From positions 124,001 through 188,000 of the forward strand of contig NZ_JROG01000007.1 of assembly GCF_000786215.1 (NCBI RefSeq): DNA of 64,000 nucleotides, written 5' to 3'. The translations under genes were made by a program, and so were the position numbers. Within the stretch, counting starts at the first letter, position 1. Each line of letters begins with the position of its first letter. This stretch comes from Sphingomonas sp. 35-24ZXX. GTDB lineage: Bacteria > Pseudomonadota > Alphaproteobacteria > Sphingomonadales > Sphingomonadaceae. Below the pieces are notes generated by a model, which saw only the letters and a program-made list of their open reading frames with translations, had not been told where the DNA came from and searched no databases. Shown one piece after another: positions 1 through 8,280 of this stretch.

Positions 1-888
1 GACCTCGCGCAACACCTCGTGCCGCGCCTCGCGTCCGAAGGCGAGCAGTTCGGCCCCGGGGATGCGTGCCGCCGCAGCGAGAGTCGCCTTGTTGTCGACC
101 AGCTGGTCGGCGCTGGTGCCGATCAGCAGCATCGGCACGCGCACCTTCTCCCATTGGCCGGGCGCGTTGAGCCGGATATTCGATTCATACGCGCGCTCGA
201 CCCAGTGCCAGCTGGCCGGACCCATCACGACCTCGGGGCGCTGGGCCCACCATGCCAGCTCATCCTGATAGCGATCGTTATCATGCGTCAGCAGCGTCTG
301 ACGGATGGCGAGCGGTGAGGCCGGCTTTTCGCTGACCTTCCATGCCGGGCGCTCGGGATTGCCCAGCCCGCGCATGACGCGCGTGACCATGTGACCAAAC
401 GACATCGGCAGCCCCAGCCCCTTGAGGCCCAGCATCGGCGCGCTGAGCACCGCCGCATCGGGCGCGATGCGCTGTTCCTGGATGGCGCGAGCGACCAGAT
501 GTCCGCCCATCGAGTGACCGACCATCACATGGGGGCCAGGATGCGATGCCGCCCATTCTGCCCAGAAACCGGCAATATCCTCGATCCACTGTGCGAAATC
601 CTGGATATGGCCGACATATTGGTGGTCGGTCATGCGGCCGCTGCCGCCCTGCCCGCGCCAGTCCGCTGAGGTGACGTTCCAGCCTAGAGCCTGCCAGTGG
701 GCCAGTGTCTCGAGATATTTTTCGTAAATGTCGCCGCGCCCGGGCATGAACAGGATCGACCCGCGCGCCGCCCCGTCGGCCATCCAGTCGATGCGGCGCA
801 GCGCCCAGCCATCGGGTGCAGTCCAGCGGCTTTCGACCGCGCCCGCCGGAATGGCGCGCCGATCAATGGTTACTTTTTGGTAAGTCAT
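1..888 (-). CDS. alpha/beta hydrolase (S33/lysophospholipase-like), 3' end cut by window edge
   Basis: Reads open from an ATG at 888 to base 1 (296 codons, no stop), so the C-terminus is missing. An alpha/beta-hydrolase fold is shown by the nucleophile elbow GHSMGG with Ser126, an oxyanion-type loop FMPGRGD near residue 47, and late GTSADQLVD and EARHEVL segments that supply the expected acid and histidine. The pattern matches the serine aminopeptidase S33/PldB group, soluble enzymes that cleave lipid or small ester and peptide bonds. The substrate cannot be read from the sequence. It is divergent from cpaA, with only 21 nt between the two starts. Confidence 0.85.
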   Translation of the reverse strand, partial: MTYQKVTIDRRAIPAGAVESRWTAPDGWALRRIDWMADGAARGSILFMPGRGDIYEKYLETLAHWQALGWNVTSADWRGQGGSGRMTDHQYVGHIQDFAQWIEDIAGFWAEWAASHPGPHVMVGHSMGGHLVARAIQEQRIAPDAAVLSAPMLGLKGLGLPMSFGHMVTRVMRGLGNPERPAWKVSEKPASPLAIRQTLLTHDNDRYQDELAWWAQRPEVVMGPASWHWVERAYESNIRLNAPGQWEKVRVPMLLIGTSADQLVDNKATLAAAARIPGAELLAFGREARHEVLREV

Positions 889-909
889 CGCCGCTATACG
901 CCAATTCCC

Positions 910-1383
910 ATGGAAAACGGTCCTCTCGTCTACGGTCTGCTGGCTGCCTTGGCAATCGCGCTGTTGCACGCGGCCTATACCGATATCCTGCGCCGCGAGA
1001 TCGAGGATTGGCTCAACGCCGCCATCGCGCTCAGCGCTCCGCTCTTCTGGTGGGCCTGCGGCCTGTCCGTCTGGCCCGACATGGCGCTGCAGCTGGCGCT
1101 GGGTGCCGGGGTGTTCGTCTTCTTCGCGCTGATGTTCGCGATCGGCGCGATGGGTGGCGGCGATGTGAAGCTGATCGGCGCGATCGCCCTGTGGTTCCCC
1201 TGGATCGAAATGGCCCGGATCACGATCATCATGTCGCTGGTCGGCGCGGCGCTGACCCTGGTGGTGCTGGCGGAGCACCGGATGCGCAAGCGGCCGGGCC
1301 AACCGGAGGTGCCCTACGGCGTTGCCATCGCTTTTGCGGCGCTATGGCCCGTTGGCGAACGGTTTTTTAACCATTTTGCGTGA
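910..1383 (+). CDS. cpaA: prepilin peptidase CpaA (A24 aspartic protease)
   Basis: A 157-residue integral membrane protease that removes the leader peptide of Flp-type prepilins. Both catalytic aspartates are visible: Asp25 in AAYTDILRREI and Asp85 in the GGGDVK (GxGD) motif. The rest is almost all hydrophobic helix. It lacks the N-terminal methylase domain of PilD, as is usual for CpaA/TadV. The ATG at 910 is preferred over in-frame starts further upstream because it sits just before the first membrane helix and gives the usual family length. First gene of the Tad run and 41 nt before cpaB. Confidence 0.88.
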   Translation: MENGPLVYGLLAALAIALLHAAYTDILRREIEDWLNAAIALSAPLFWWACGLSVWPDMALQLALGAGVFVFFALMFAIGAMGGGDVKLIGAIALWFPWIEMARITIIMSLVGAALTLVVLAEHRMRKRPGQPEVPYGVAIAFAALWPVGERFFNHFA

Positions 1384-1424
1384 AAAGATCAACATTCTGA
1401 AGGACTTTGGGGGCTGTCAACGCC

Positions 1425-2456
1425 ATGGATAAACGGAAAGTCATCCTGCTGGTAGGAGCGCTCGTGATCGCGCTCTGCACGGCGTTTCTCGCCAGGAGCC
1501 TTTTCACCGGATCGGCAGCGCCCGAGGTGACGGCGGCCCCGCAACAGGCGGTTCCGACCGGTCCGCGGGTGCTGGTGGCCAACCGCTCGCTGCCCGTCGG
1601 CACGATCATCACGCCCGACAGCGTCGCCTTCCAGCCCTGGCCGAGCGAGCTCGTCAGCAACGCCTATTTCATCGAAGCCGAATCCAACGTCGAGTCGCTG
1701 CTGGGCACCGTGGTGCGCAATGCGATCACCGCCGGACAGCCGGTGACGCAGGGCTCGCTGGTCAAGCCCGGCGACCGGGGCTTCCTGGCGGCGGCGCTTG
1801 GCCCTGGCATGCGCGCCGTGACCGTCCCTGTGTCTGCCCGCACCGGCGTGGCAGGCTTTGTGTTTCCGGGTGACCGCGTCGACCTGGTGCTGACCCAGTC
1901 GGTCGGCGGCGACGATGGCCCACCGCTCAACGCCTCTGAAACCATCATCCGCAACCTGCGCGTGCTGGCCACCGACCAGCGTGTGAACGCAGAAAACGCC
2001 GAGGGCAAGACCGAGGTCATCGCCTTCACCACCGTGACGGTCGAAGCCACGCCCAAGCTGGCGGAAAAGATTGCCGTCGCCCAGACCATCGGCACGCTCA
2101 GCCTGTCGCTGCGCTCGATCGCCGACAACGAGGCCGAGCTCGAACGCTCGATGGCCGCAGGCGACATCAAGCTGCCCGAGGGTGCCGACCGCAAGACCGA
2201 GGAAAAGCTGATCAAGGCGTTTGCCACGCGGCCCGTCGACACCGACGTGACCTTTGTCACCGGCGGTGATGTGTCGCGCTTCCAGCGTCGTTCGGTCCCG
2301 ACCCAGTCCAAGGGTGGCCGCCAGGGTGAAATGTCCGGCCCGGCAACCGCTTCGGGCGCTCCGGCGAGCGTCGCAGCGCCGATGGTGCCCAGGGGCCCGG
2401 TCGTCAGGGTCGCTCGCGGAAATTCAGTGACCGAAGTTCCGGTCGGAGGAAAATGA
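1425..2456 (+). CDS. cpaB: Flp pilus assembly protein CpaB (RcpC)
   Basis: A 343-residue periplasmic protein anchored by one N-terminal helix (about residues 5-25). A SAF-like domain (about 45-110, with VLVANRSLPVGTII) is followed by the RcpC domain (about 115-240, with GFVFPGDRVDLVLT). The C-terminal tail is rich in Gly, Ala and Pro. CpaB homologues associate with the CpaC secretin in the outer-membrane part of the Tad machine. The ATG at 1425 is used; an in-frame TTG at 1407 would add six residues. Its stop overlaps the cpaC start by 4 nt, implying coupling. Confidence 0.88.
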   Translation: MDKRKVILLVGALVIALCTAFLARSLFTGSAAPEVTAAPQQAVPTGPRVLVANRSLPVGTIITPDSVAFQPWPSELVSNAYFIEAESNVESLLGTVVRNAITAGQPVTQGSLVKPGDRGFLAAALGPGMRAVTVPVSARTGVAGFVFPGDRVDLVLTQSVGGDDGPPLNASETIIRNLRVLATDQRVNAENAEGKTEVIAFTTVTVEATPKLAEKIAVAQTIGTLSLSLRSIADNEAELERSMAAGDIKLPEGADRKTEEKLIKAFATRPVDTDVTFVTGGDVSRFQRRSVPTQSKGGRQGEMSGPATASGAPASVAAPMVPRGPVVRVARGNSVTEVPVGGK

Positions 2457-4129
2457 CCATGCGTTATTCCAAGATCCTCAAGGGCGCTCTTCTGTGCGGA
2501 GCGGTGGCAGCGATCGGTTCGCTGACGGGCCTCGCCCCGTTCACCGGCAGCACGGCCATTGCCCAGTCCGCCACGCAGCGCCCGGCCGAAACCCTGGTCC
2601 TGTCGATCGGACGCGGCCAGCTGATCCAGCTGCCCGGCGTGATGACCGACCTGTTCGTCGCCGACACCGGCGTTGCCGATGTGCAGGTCAAGTCCTCGCG
2701 GCAACTCTATGTCTTCGGCAAGGCGGGCGGCGAAACGACGCTGTACGCCAGCAATGCGGCGGGCCAGGTGGTCTATTCCGCCACCGTGCGGGTCGGATCG
2801 AACCTCGATTCGATCGACCAGATGCTGACGCTCGCCATGCCCGATGCCAAGGTGCGCGTGAGCACGCTCAACGGCGTGGTCCTGCTCACCGGCACGGTCG
2901 GTGCCCCGGTGGACAGCGCCGAGGCCGAACGGCTGGTGCAGGCCTTTGTCGGTGACAATGTCAAGGTGATCAGCCGCTTGCAGACCGCAACCCCGCTGCA
3001 GGTCAACCTGCAGGTGCGGATCGCCGAAGTCAGCCGTTCGCTGGTCAAGGAAATCGGCGCGAACCTGCTGACCCGCGATCTGACCGGTGGCTTCAATGTC
3101 GGCGTGTCGCGCGCTTCGCGCAACTTCGCGACCATCCAGGACACGCTGAACGTCAGCAACCTGCCGCGCATCGACGCATCGGCCCAGTTCGGCCTGCCTG
3201 CCGGATCGTTATCGCTGCCGTTCAATCCTGCCACAGGACAATTCGTCGCCGGCGGCACGACGACCACTTTCAACACCGCCATCAACGGCAAGACGGCCAT
3301 CGAGGCCGCCGGTCGCCTGTTCGGTGTCGATATCGCCAGCGCCTTCGACCTTGCCGAGCAGGTCGGTCTGGTGACCACCCTGTCGCAGCCCAACCTTACC
3401 GCGCTGTCGGGCGAAACTGCAGACTTCCTTGCCGGTGGCGAGTTCCCGATCCCGATCAACCAGGGCCTGGGCGCGACGACCATCGAATACAAGAATTTCG
3501 GGGTCAGCCTGTCCTACACGCCCACCGTCCTCGCCAATGGCCGCATCTCGATGCGCGTGCGCCCCGAAGTGTCCGAACTGTCGTCGGCAGGCTCGGTCAC
3601 CCTGGGCGGCTTCCAGGTCCCTGCGCTGACCACCCGCCGCGCTGAAACCACGGTCGAGCTTGGCTCGGGCGAAAGCTTCATGATCGCCGGCCTGCTCAGC
3701 AACAACTCGCAGGATCTGGTCGACAAGGCACCGGGCCTGGGCGACATGCCGGTGCTGGGCAACCTGTTCAAGTCCTCGAACTTCCGCAAGGGCGAGACCG
3801 AGCTGGTGATCGTGGTGACGCCGTATCTGGTCAAGCCGGTCAATGCCAACGAGATCAAGCTGCCCACCGATGGCTTCCGCACCCCCGATGAGGCGCAGCG
3901 GCTGATCAACAACCAGCAGTCCGATGGTATCTCGGGCGGCGATCGTCCCAAGCCCAGCGTGGCCCCGGCCGAAGGCGGTGGTGCTCCCGAATTCGGTGCG
4001 CTGTCAGCCGATCCGCGCGCGCTGCCCTCTGCCCCCGCAAAGCCGCAGCGCGATGCGAGGAAGGGCAAGGCCAAGACGGGTGGAAAGTCCACCGATATGG
4101 CCGCCGCCCCCGGTTTTTCGTTCGATTAA
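2453..4129 (+). CDS. cpaC: Tad secretin CpaC (RcpA, type II/III secretion secretin family)
   Basis: A 558-residue outer-membrane secretin that forms the pore for the Flp pilus. It has a signal peptide ending near AIAQ (residue 38), an N-terminal pilus-formation domain (with LPGVMTDLFVAD), a BON-like domain at about 115-175, and the secretin core at about 250-450 (with LSQPNLTALSGETADF and GEFPIPI). The C-terminal 80 residues are low-complexity Pro/Ala/Lys. The start overlaps the cpaB stop (ATGA) and follows a strong GGAGGAAA site. A second in-frame ATG lies 6 nt downstream. Confidence 0.92.
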   Translation: MTMRYSKILKGALLCGAVAAIGSLTGLAPFTGSTAIAQSATQRPAETLVLSIGRGQLIQLPGVMTDLFVADTGVADVQVKSSRQLYVFGKAGGETTLYASNAAGQVVYSATVRVGSNLDSIDQMLTLAMPDAKVRVSTLNGVVLLTGTVGAPVDSAEAERLVQAFVGDNVKVISRLQTATPLQVNLQVRIAEVSRSLVKEIGANLLTRDLTGGFNVGVSRASRNFATIQDTLNVSNLPRIDASAQFGLPAGSLSLPFNPATGQFVAGGTTTTFNTAINGKTAIEAAGRLFGVDIASAFDLAEQVGLVTTLSQPNLTALSGETADFLAGGEFPIPINQGLGATTIEYKNFGVSLSYTPTVLANGRISMRVRPEVSELSSAGSVTLGGFQVPALTTRRAETTVELGSGESFMIAGLLSNNSQDLVDKAPGLGDMPVLGNLFKSSNFRKGETELVIVVTPYLVKPVNANEIKLPTDGFRTPDEAQRLINNQQSDGISGGDRPKPSVAPAEGGGAPEFGALSADPRALPSAPAKPQRDARKGKAKTGGKSTDMAAAPGFSFD

Positions 4130-4159
4130 GGCCAGCGACCCGCTCTGAGGAGAATATCA

Positions 4160-4801
4160 ATGCGCGCTTATCATGCAGCCATCGCCGCAGCGGCCGTGCT
4201 GACCTTGTCGGGCTGTGGCAACATGGCCAGCAACCGGATGCTCGAAAGCGTTCACCAGCCGGTGGTGTCGCGGAACAACTACACGCTCGATCTCAACGCA
4301 CAGGGCGGCTCGCTGCCCGCGCAGGAACAGCGGCGTCTCGCCGAATGGTTCCAGGCGATGGACCTTGGCTATGGCGACCGCGTCGCGATTGACGACCCGG
4401 CCGGCCGCAATGTCGTGGTCAAGGCCGCGGTCGAGGCCGCCGCTTCGCGCCACGGCCTGCTGGTGGGCGATATCGCACCTGTGACCACGGGGCAGATTGC
4501 CTCGGGCACGGTCCGCGTTGTCGTCACCCGCACGCTGGCGAGCGTCCCGGGCTGTCCGGATTGGCAGACCAAGCTGGAAATGAACTATCGCAATGCGACC
4601 AGCAGCAACTACGGCTGCGCCATGAACAGCAATATCGCTGCGATGGTCGCCAACAAGGAAGACCTGGTGCGCGGCGAGGCCGGTGGCCCGACCACCTCGA
4701 CCCAGCGGTCCGACACCGTCATCAAGCAATATCGCGAGGCTCCGCCGACGGGCGCCAATGGCCTCAAGGAAAGCACGCTTCAGCCGGGAGGATCACAGTG
4801 A
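4160..4801 (+). CDS. cpaD: Tad pilus assembly lipoprotein CpaD
   Basis: A 213-residue exported lipoprotein: the lipobox LSGC gives a mature N-terminal Cys19. The length and the CPDW / NYGCAMNSNIAAMVANKEDL region match the CpaD family, which supports the secretin in the outer membrane or periplasm. An AGGAG site lies about 10 nt before the ATG. The stop overlaps the GTG start of cpaE by 4 nt. Confidence 0.85.
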   Translation: MRAYHAAIAAAAVLTLSGCGNMASNRMLESVHQPVVSRNNYTLDLNAQGGSLPAQEQRRLAEWFQAMDLGYGDRVAIDDPAGRNVVVKAAVEAAASRHGLLVGDIAPVTTGQIASGTVRVVVTRTLASVPGCPDWQTKLEMNYRNATSSNYGCAMNSNIAAMVANKEDLVRGEAGGPTTSTQRSDTVIKQYREAPPTGANGLKESTLQPGGSQ

Positions 4802-6093
4802 ACGCACCCTGGAAGCCAGGCGTAGCCGCCAACCGCGATCAGTTCGCGGCGTATATCTGTGACGATGCGACGCTGGACATTGTCCGGGCGATGGCCATCA
4901 ACATGGGCTGGCCGCCGGAAAAATGCAGCAAGGGCGGCCTGCGCAACGCGGTGCAGTCGCTTTCGATCACCGCCAGCCCGAACATCCTGCTGGTCGATCT
5001 GTCGGAATCGGGTGATCCGCTCAACGACATCAACGCGCTGGCAGAAGTGTGCGAGCCCGGCACCGTCGTCATCGCGATGGGCCAGGTCAACGACGTGCGC
5101 CTGTATCGCGATCTGATCGCCAGCGGCCTGCACGACTATCTGCTCAAGCCCGTCGGGCCGGACCAGATCCGCGACACCATCCTGCAGGCACAGGCGATGC
5201 TCAATGCGCCGAAGCCTGGTGAGGCTGCGACCGAAAAGGCGCATGTCGGAATCATGGTGATCGGTACGCGTGGCGGCGTCGGCGCTTCCACCGTGGCGAC
5301 CTCGCTGGCCTGGCAGCTCAGCAAGAACGCCGGCCGGATGACCGCCCTGCTCGATCTGGACCTCCATTTCGGTACCGGCGCGCTGACCATGGACCTGGAA
5401 CCGGGTCGCGGGCTCACCGATGCGATCGACAATCCCAGCCGCATCGATGGCCTGTTCATCGAACGCGCGATGATCAAGGCCAACGACAAGCTGTCGATCC
5501 TGTCAGCCGAAGCGCCGATCAGCTCGCCGCTGATCACCGATGGCACCGCGTTCTTCCAGTTGCAGGAAGAGTTCCGCCACGCCTTCGAGAACACCGTGGT
5601 CGACCTGCCCCGGCAGATGCTGATCGATTACCCGCACCTGGTGGCCGAAACCAACATCGCGGTGCTGGTCACCGAGCTGACGCTGGCGTCGGCGCGCGAC
5701 GCCATCCGGCTGCTCGCCTGGCTCAAATCGAACGCGCCTGCCGCGCGCGTGTTGGTGGTCGCCAACAAGGTGCAGCCGGCGGCGCTGGAAATCGGCCGCG
5801 CCGACTTCGAGACCACGATCGAGCGCAAGATCGACTTCCTCATTCCGTCGGACCCGAAGACCGCGGCCCAGGCAGCCAAGCTGGGCCAGCCGTTCTGCGA
5901 GGCGGGCAAGTCGACCAAGGGCGGTGCGGTGATGAAATCGCTGACCGACCGGTGCCTAGGCATGGCCGAAGAAGAAGCGGTGGCAGACAAGGACACCGGC
6001 GGAGCGAAGAAATCGCTGCTGGGCAAGTTTGGCGATTTCAAGTCGCTGCTGCCTGCCAAGCCGGGCAAGTCGGGCAAGCCCGCCAAGAAGTAA
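4798..6093 (+). CDS. cpaE: pilus assembly protein CpaE (receiver-like domain plus MinD/ParA-type ATPase)
   Basis: A 431-residue cytosolic protein of the Tad system that helps localise the pilus at the cell pole. Residues about 15-135 form a CheY-like atypical receiver domain, and about 150-390 a MinD-family ATPase with the deviant P-loop GTRGGVGAST (156-165). The C-terminal tail is Lys/Gly/Pro-rich. The GTG at 4798 is chosen because it overlaps the cpaD stop and follows GGGAGGAT; the longer upstream frame reads through cpaD. CpaF normally follows CpaE but does not do so here. Confidence 0.88.
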   Translation: MNAPWKPGVAANRDQFAAYICDDATLDIVRAMAINMGWPPEKCSKGGLRNAVQSLSITASPNILLVDLSESGDPLNDINALAEVCEPGTVVIAMGQVNDVRLYRDLIASGLHDYLLKPVGPDQIRDTILQAQAMLNAPKPGEAATEKAHVGIMVIGTRGGVGASTVATSLAWQLSKNAGRMTALLDLDLHFGTGALTMDLEPGRGLTDAIDNPSRIDGLFIERAMIKANDKLSILSAEAPISSPLITDGTAFFQLQEEFRHAFENTVVDLPRQMLIDYPHLVAETNIAVLVTELTLASARDAIRLLAWLKSNAPAARVLVVANKVQPAALEIGRADFETTIERKIDFLIPSDPKTAAQAAKLGQPFCEAGKSTKGGAVMKSLTDRCLGMAEEEAVADKDTGGAKKSLLGKFGDFKSLLPAKPGKSGKPAKK

Positions 6094-6094
6094 C

Positions 6095-6130
6095 CGGATC
6101 CGCCGCTTCTCCCAAAAGGGTGGCGGTCCG
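6095..6130 (+). promoter_or_regulatory. stem-loop between cpaE and tadB
   Basis: Two bases after the cpaE stop, CGGATCCGCC pairs with GGCGGTCCG (one bulged T), and the inner CCCAAAAGGG extends the stem. No T-run follows, so it is not a classic terminator. It could act as an attenuator or mRNA-processing hairpin between the two halves of the Tad operon, at the place where cpaF is usually found. Confidence 0.35.
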
Positions 6131-6150
6131 ACATTGCGAGTAGATGGCGC

Positions 6151-7122
6151 ATGGATATGGTGCAGACATTGCTGTTGGCGGCGGGCCTTGCGAGCATCCT
6201 CGGATTGCTCGTCATGGCTTTTTCCGGCCCGTCATCGCGCAAGGAGCTGCAGCGCCGGGTGCTCGCCGTGCGCGAGCGCCACAGCGAAAGTGCCAGCGCC
6301 AAGGTCGAAGCGCAGATGCGCAAGGCCATTGCCAACCGCAAGCCCCGTTTCAACCAGACCGGTGAGCAGCTGACCAAGATCCAGATGCTGGGTCGCCGCC
6401 TGGCGATGACCGGCAAGAGCTGGACAGTGGTGCAGTTCGGGCAGGTCGTTCTGGGCCTCGGCCTGTTGGTCGCCATCGCGGTGTACCTGCGCACCGGCCA
6501 GATGATGATGAGCCTGTTCATCGGATCGGCGCTGGGCTTTGGCCTGCCGCACATGATCGTCGGCCATTTCATCAAGCGCCGCCTGAACCAGTTCACCGCG
6601 CGCTTTCCCGATGCCATCGATCTGCTGGTGCGCGGTCTGCGCTCCGGCCTTCCGGTCACCGAGACGCTGCAGGTCGTCGCCAAGGAGGTTCCAGGCCCTG
6701 TGGGCGAGGAATTCAAGCTGGTGACCGAGCGGATCAAGATCGGCCGGTCGATGGAAGATGCGCTGCAGGAAAGCGCAAACCGGCTCCAGACGCCCGAATT
6801 CAACTTCTTCTGCATCACCCTGGCGATCCAGCGCGAGACCGGCGGCAACCTTGCCGAAACGCTGTCGAACCTGGGCGCGGTGCTGCGCTCGCGCTCCCAG
6901 ATGAAGCTCAAGATCCGTGCTCTGTCTTCGGAATCCAAGGCTTCGGCCTATATCGTCGGCTCGCTGCCGTTCCTCGTGTTCCTGATGATCTGGTGGGTCA
7001 ACCCCGCCTATCTTGCAGGCTTCTTCTACCAGGAGCGCCTGATGATCGCCGGCATCGGCGGGCTCGTCTGGATGGGCATCGGCGTCTTCATCATGGCCAA
7101 GATGGTCAGTTTCGAAATCTGA
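6151..7122 (+). CDS. tadB: Tad inner-membrane platform protein TadB (T2SS-F family)
   Basis: A 323-residue inner-membrane protein with an N-terminal helix, a helical pair near residues 90-135, and C-terminal helices. The T2SS-F domain (about 150-275) includes FPDAIDLLVRGLRSGLPV and ALAIQRETGG-like segments typical of GspF/TadB. With TadC it forms the platform driven by the CpaF/TadA ATPase. The ATG at 6151 is used; an overlapping ATG at 6144 is in another frame. Confidence 0.88.
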   Translation: MDMVQTLLLAAGLASILGLLVMAFSGPSSRKELQRRVLAVRERHSESASAKVEAQMRKAIANRKPRFNQTGEQLTKIQMLGRRLAMTGKSWTVVQFGQVVLGLGLLVAIAVYLRTGQMMMSLFIGSALGFGLPHMIVGHFIKRRLNQFTARFPDAIDLLVRGLRSGLPVTETLQVVAKEVPGPVGEEFKLVTERIKIGRSMEDALQESANRLQTPEFNFFCITLAIQRETGGNLAETLSNLGAVLRSRSQMKLKIRALSSESKASAYIVGSLPFLVFLMIWWVNPAYLAGFFYQERLMIAGIGGLVWMGIGVFIMAKMVSFEI

Positions 7123-7138
7123 TCGGGGGGAGGGTTAC

Positions 7139-8137
7139 GTGCAGAAAATAGCCAATCCGACCCTGATGGGGTTCGATGTCGTGATGGTGGCGACGCTGCT
7201 TGCCGCAGTTGCCACGCTGGCGGTGCTGATCGCGATCTATGCCGCGACCACGGTGCGCGATCCCATGGCCAAGCGCGTCAAGGCGCTCAATGAGCGGCGC
7301 GAGCAGCTGAAGGCCGGGATCACCGCATCGACGGCCAAGAAGCGCGCCAAGATCGTCCACAAGAACGACACCACCGACAAGATGCGCAGCACGCTGCAGT
7401 CGCTGCGGGTGCTGCAGGACGAGCAGCTGAAAGCGGCGCAGCAGAAGCTGGCGCAGGCGGGCATCCGGTCCAAGGATATCGCGGTCGCGATCATCTTTGG
7501 CCGCATGGTGCTGCCGATTGCGCTGGGCGGGCTGGCCGCGCTGCTGATCTATGGCCTGGGCGTGCTGGTGCCAGACTGGACGCCGATGAAGAAGTTCGGC
7601 CTGTTCGCCGCGATCCTGGTCGGCAGCTACAAGGCGCCTGACCTGTTCGTGCAGAACATCATCACCAAGCGCACCGATGCCATCCGCAAGGGTCTTCCAG
7701 ATGCGCTCGATCTGCTGGTGATCTGCGCGGAAGCCGGCCTTACCGTCGATGCTGCGTTCAACCGTGTCGCCAAGGAACTGGGCCGCGCCTATCCCGAGCT
7801 TGGCGACGAATTCGCGCTCACCGCGATCGAACTCGCGTTCCTGACCGAGCGGCGCCAGGCGTTCGAGAACCTCGCCTATCGCGTTGCGCTCGATTCGGTG
7901 CGCGGCGTGGTGACCACCATGATCCAGACCGAGAAATACGGCACGCCGCTGGCCTCCGCGCTGCGCGTGCTGTCCGCCGAGTTCCGCAACGAGCGCATGA
8001 TGCGCGCCGAGGAAAAGGCCGCGCGCCTGCCCGCGATCATGACCATTCCGCTGATTCTGTTCATCCTGCCCACGCTGTTCGTGGTCATCCTGGGCCCGGC
8101 GGCCTGCTCGATCGCCGACGCCTTCGGCAAGCAGTAA
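7139..8137 (+). CDS. tadC: Tad inner-membrane platform protein TadC (T2SS-F family)
   Basis: A 332-residue paralogue of TadB with an N-terminal helix (about 12-34), a central hydrophobic pair (about 120-165) and a T2SS-F domain with GLPDALDLLVICAEAGLTV and a C-terminal helix (LFILPTLFVVILGP). It starts with GTG behind a GGGGGGAGGG-type ribosome site, 16 nt after tadB. Last gene of this Tad run; the TPR protein TadD and any pilin are not found downstream. Confidence 0.86.
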   Translation: MQKIANPTLMGFDVVMVATLLAAVATLAVLIAIYAATTVRDPMAKRVKALNERREQLKAGITASTAKKRAKIVHKNDTTDKMRSTLQSLRVLQDEQLKAAQQKLAQAGIRSKDIAVAIIFGRMVLPIALGGLAALLIYGLGVLVPDWTPMKKFGLFAAILVGSYKAPDLFVQNIITKRTDAIRKGLPDALDLLVICAEAGLTVDAAFNRVAKELGRAYPELGDEFALTAIELAFLTERRQAFENLAYRVALDSVRGVVTTMIQTEKYGTPLASALRVLSAEFRNERMMRAEEKAARLPAIMTIPLILFILPTLFVVILGPAACSIADAFGKQ

Positions 8138-8166
8138 CTGCGGATCGACCGTCCTTCATCGTGACG

Positions 8167-8201
8167 AAAAAAGGGGCGGCTGCCGTTGCCGGCGCCGCCC
8201 C
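8167..8201 (-). terminator. Rho-independent terminator of the TonB-receptor gene
   Basis: GGGGCGGC (8173-8180) pairs with GCCGCCCC (8194-8201). Read on the minus strand, the hairpin is followed directly by six T residues (8172-8167), the layout of an intrinsic terminator for the receptor gene that ends at 8281. In the plus direction no T-run follows, so it would stop tadC transcription less well. Confidence 0.65.
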
Positions 8202-8280
8202 AGGTCACTGATGTTCACTGCCCGATCTGTCCGGCATCGCCGCGGCTCAGGCAGTGTCCCCCATCAATCCGTTCAAACCC

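Noticed and set aside
1367-1374. TTAACCAT, a CtrA half-site, before cpaB
   Set aside because: Only a half-site, inside the cpaA coding end, with no second TTAA at 7-nt spacing.
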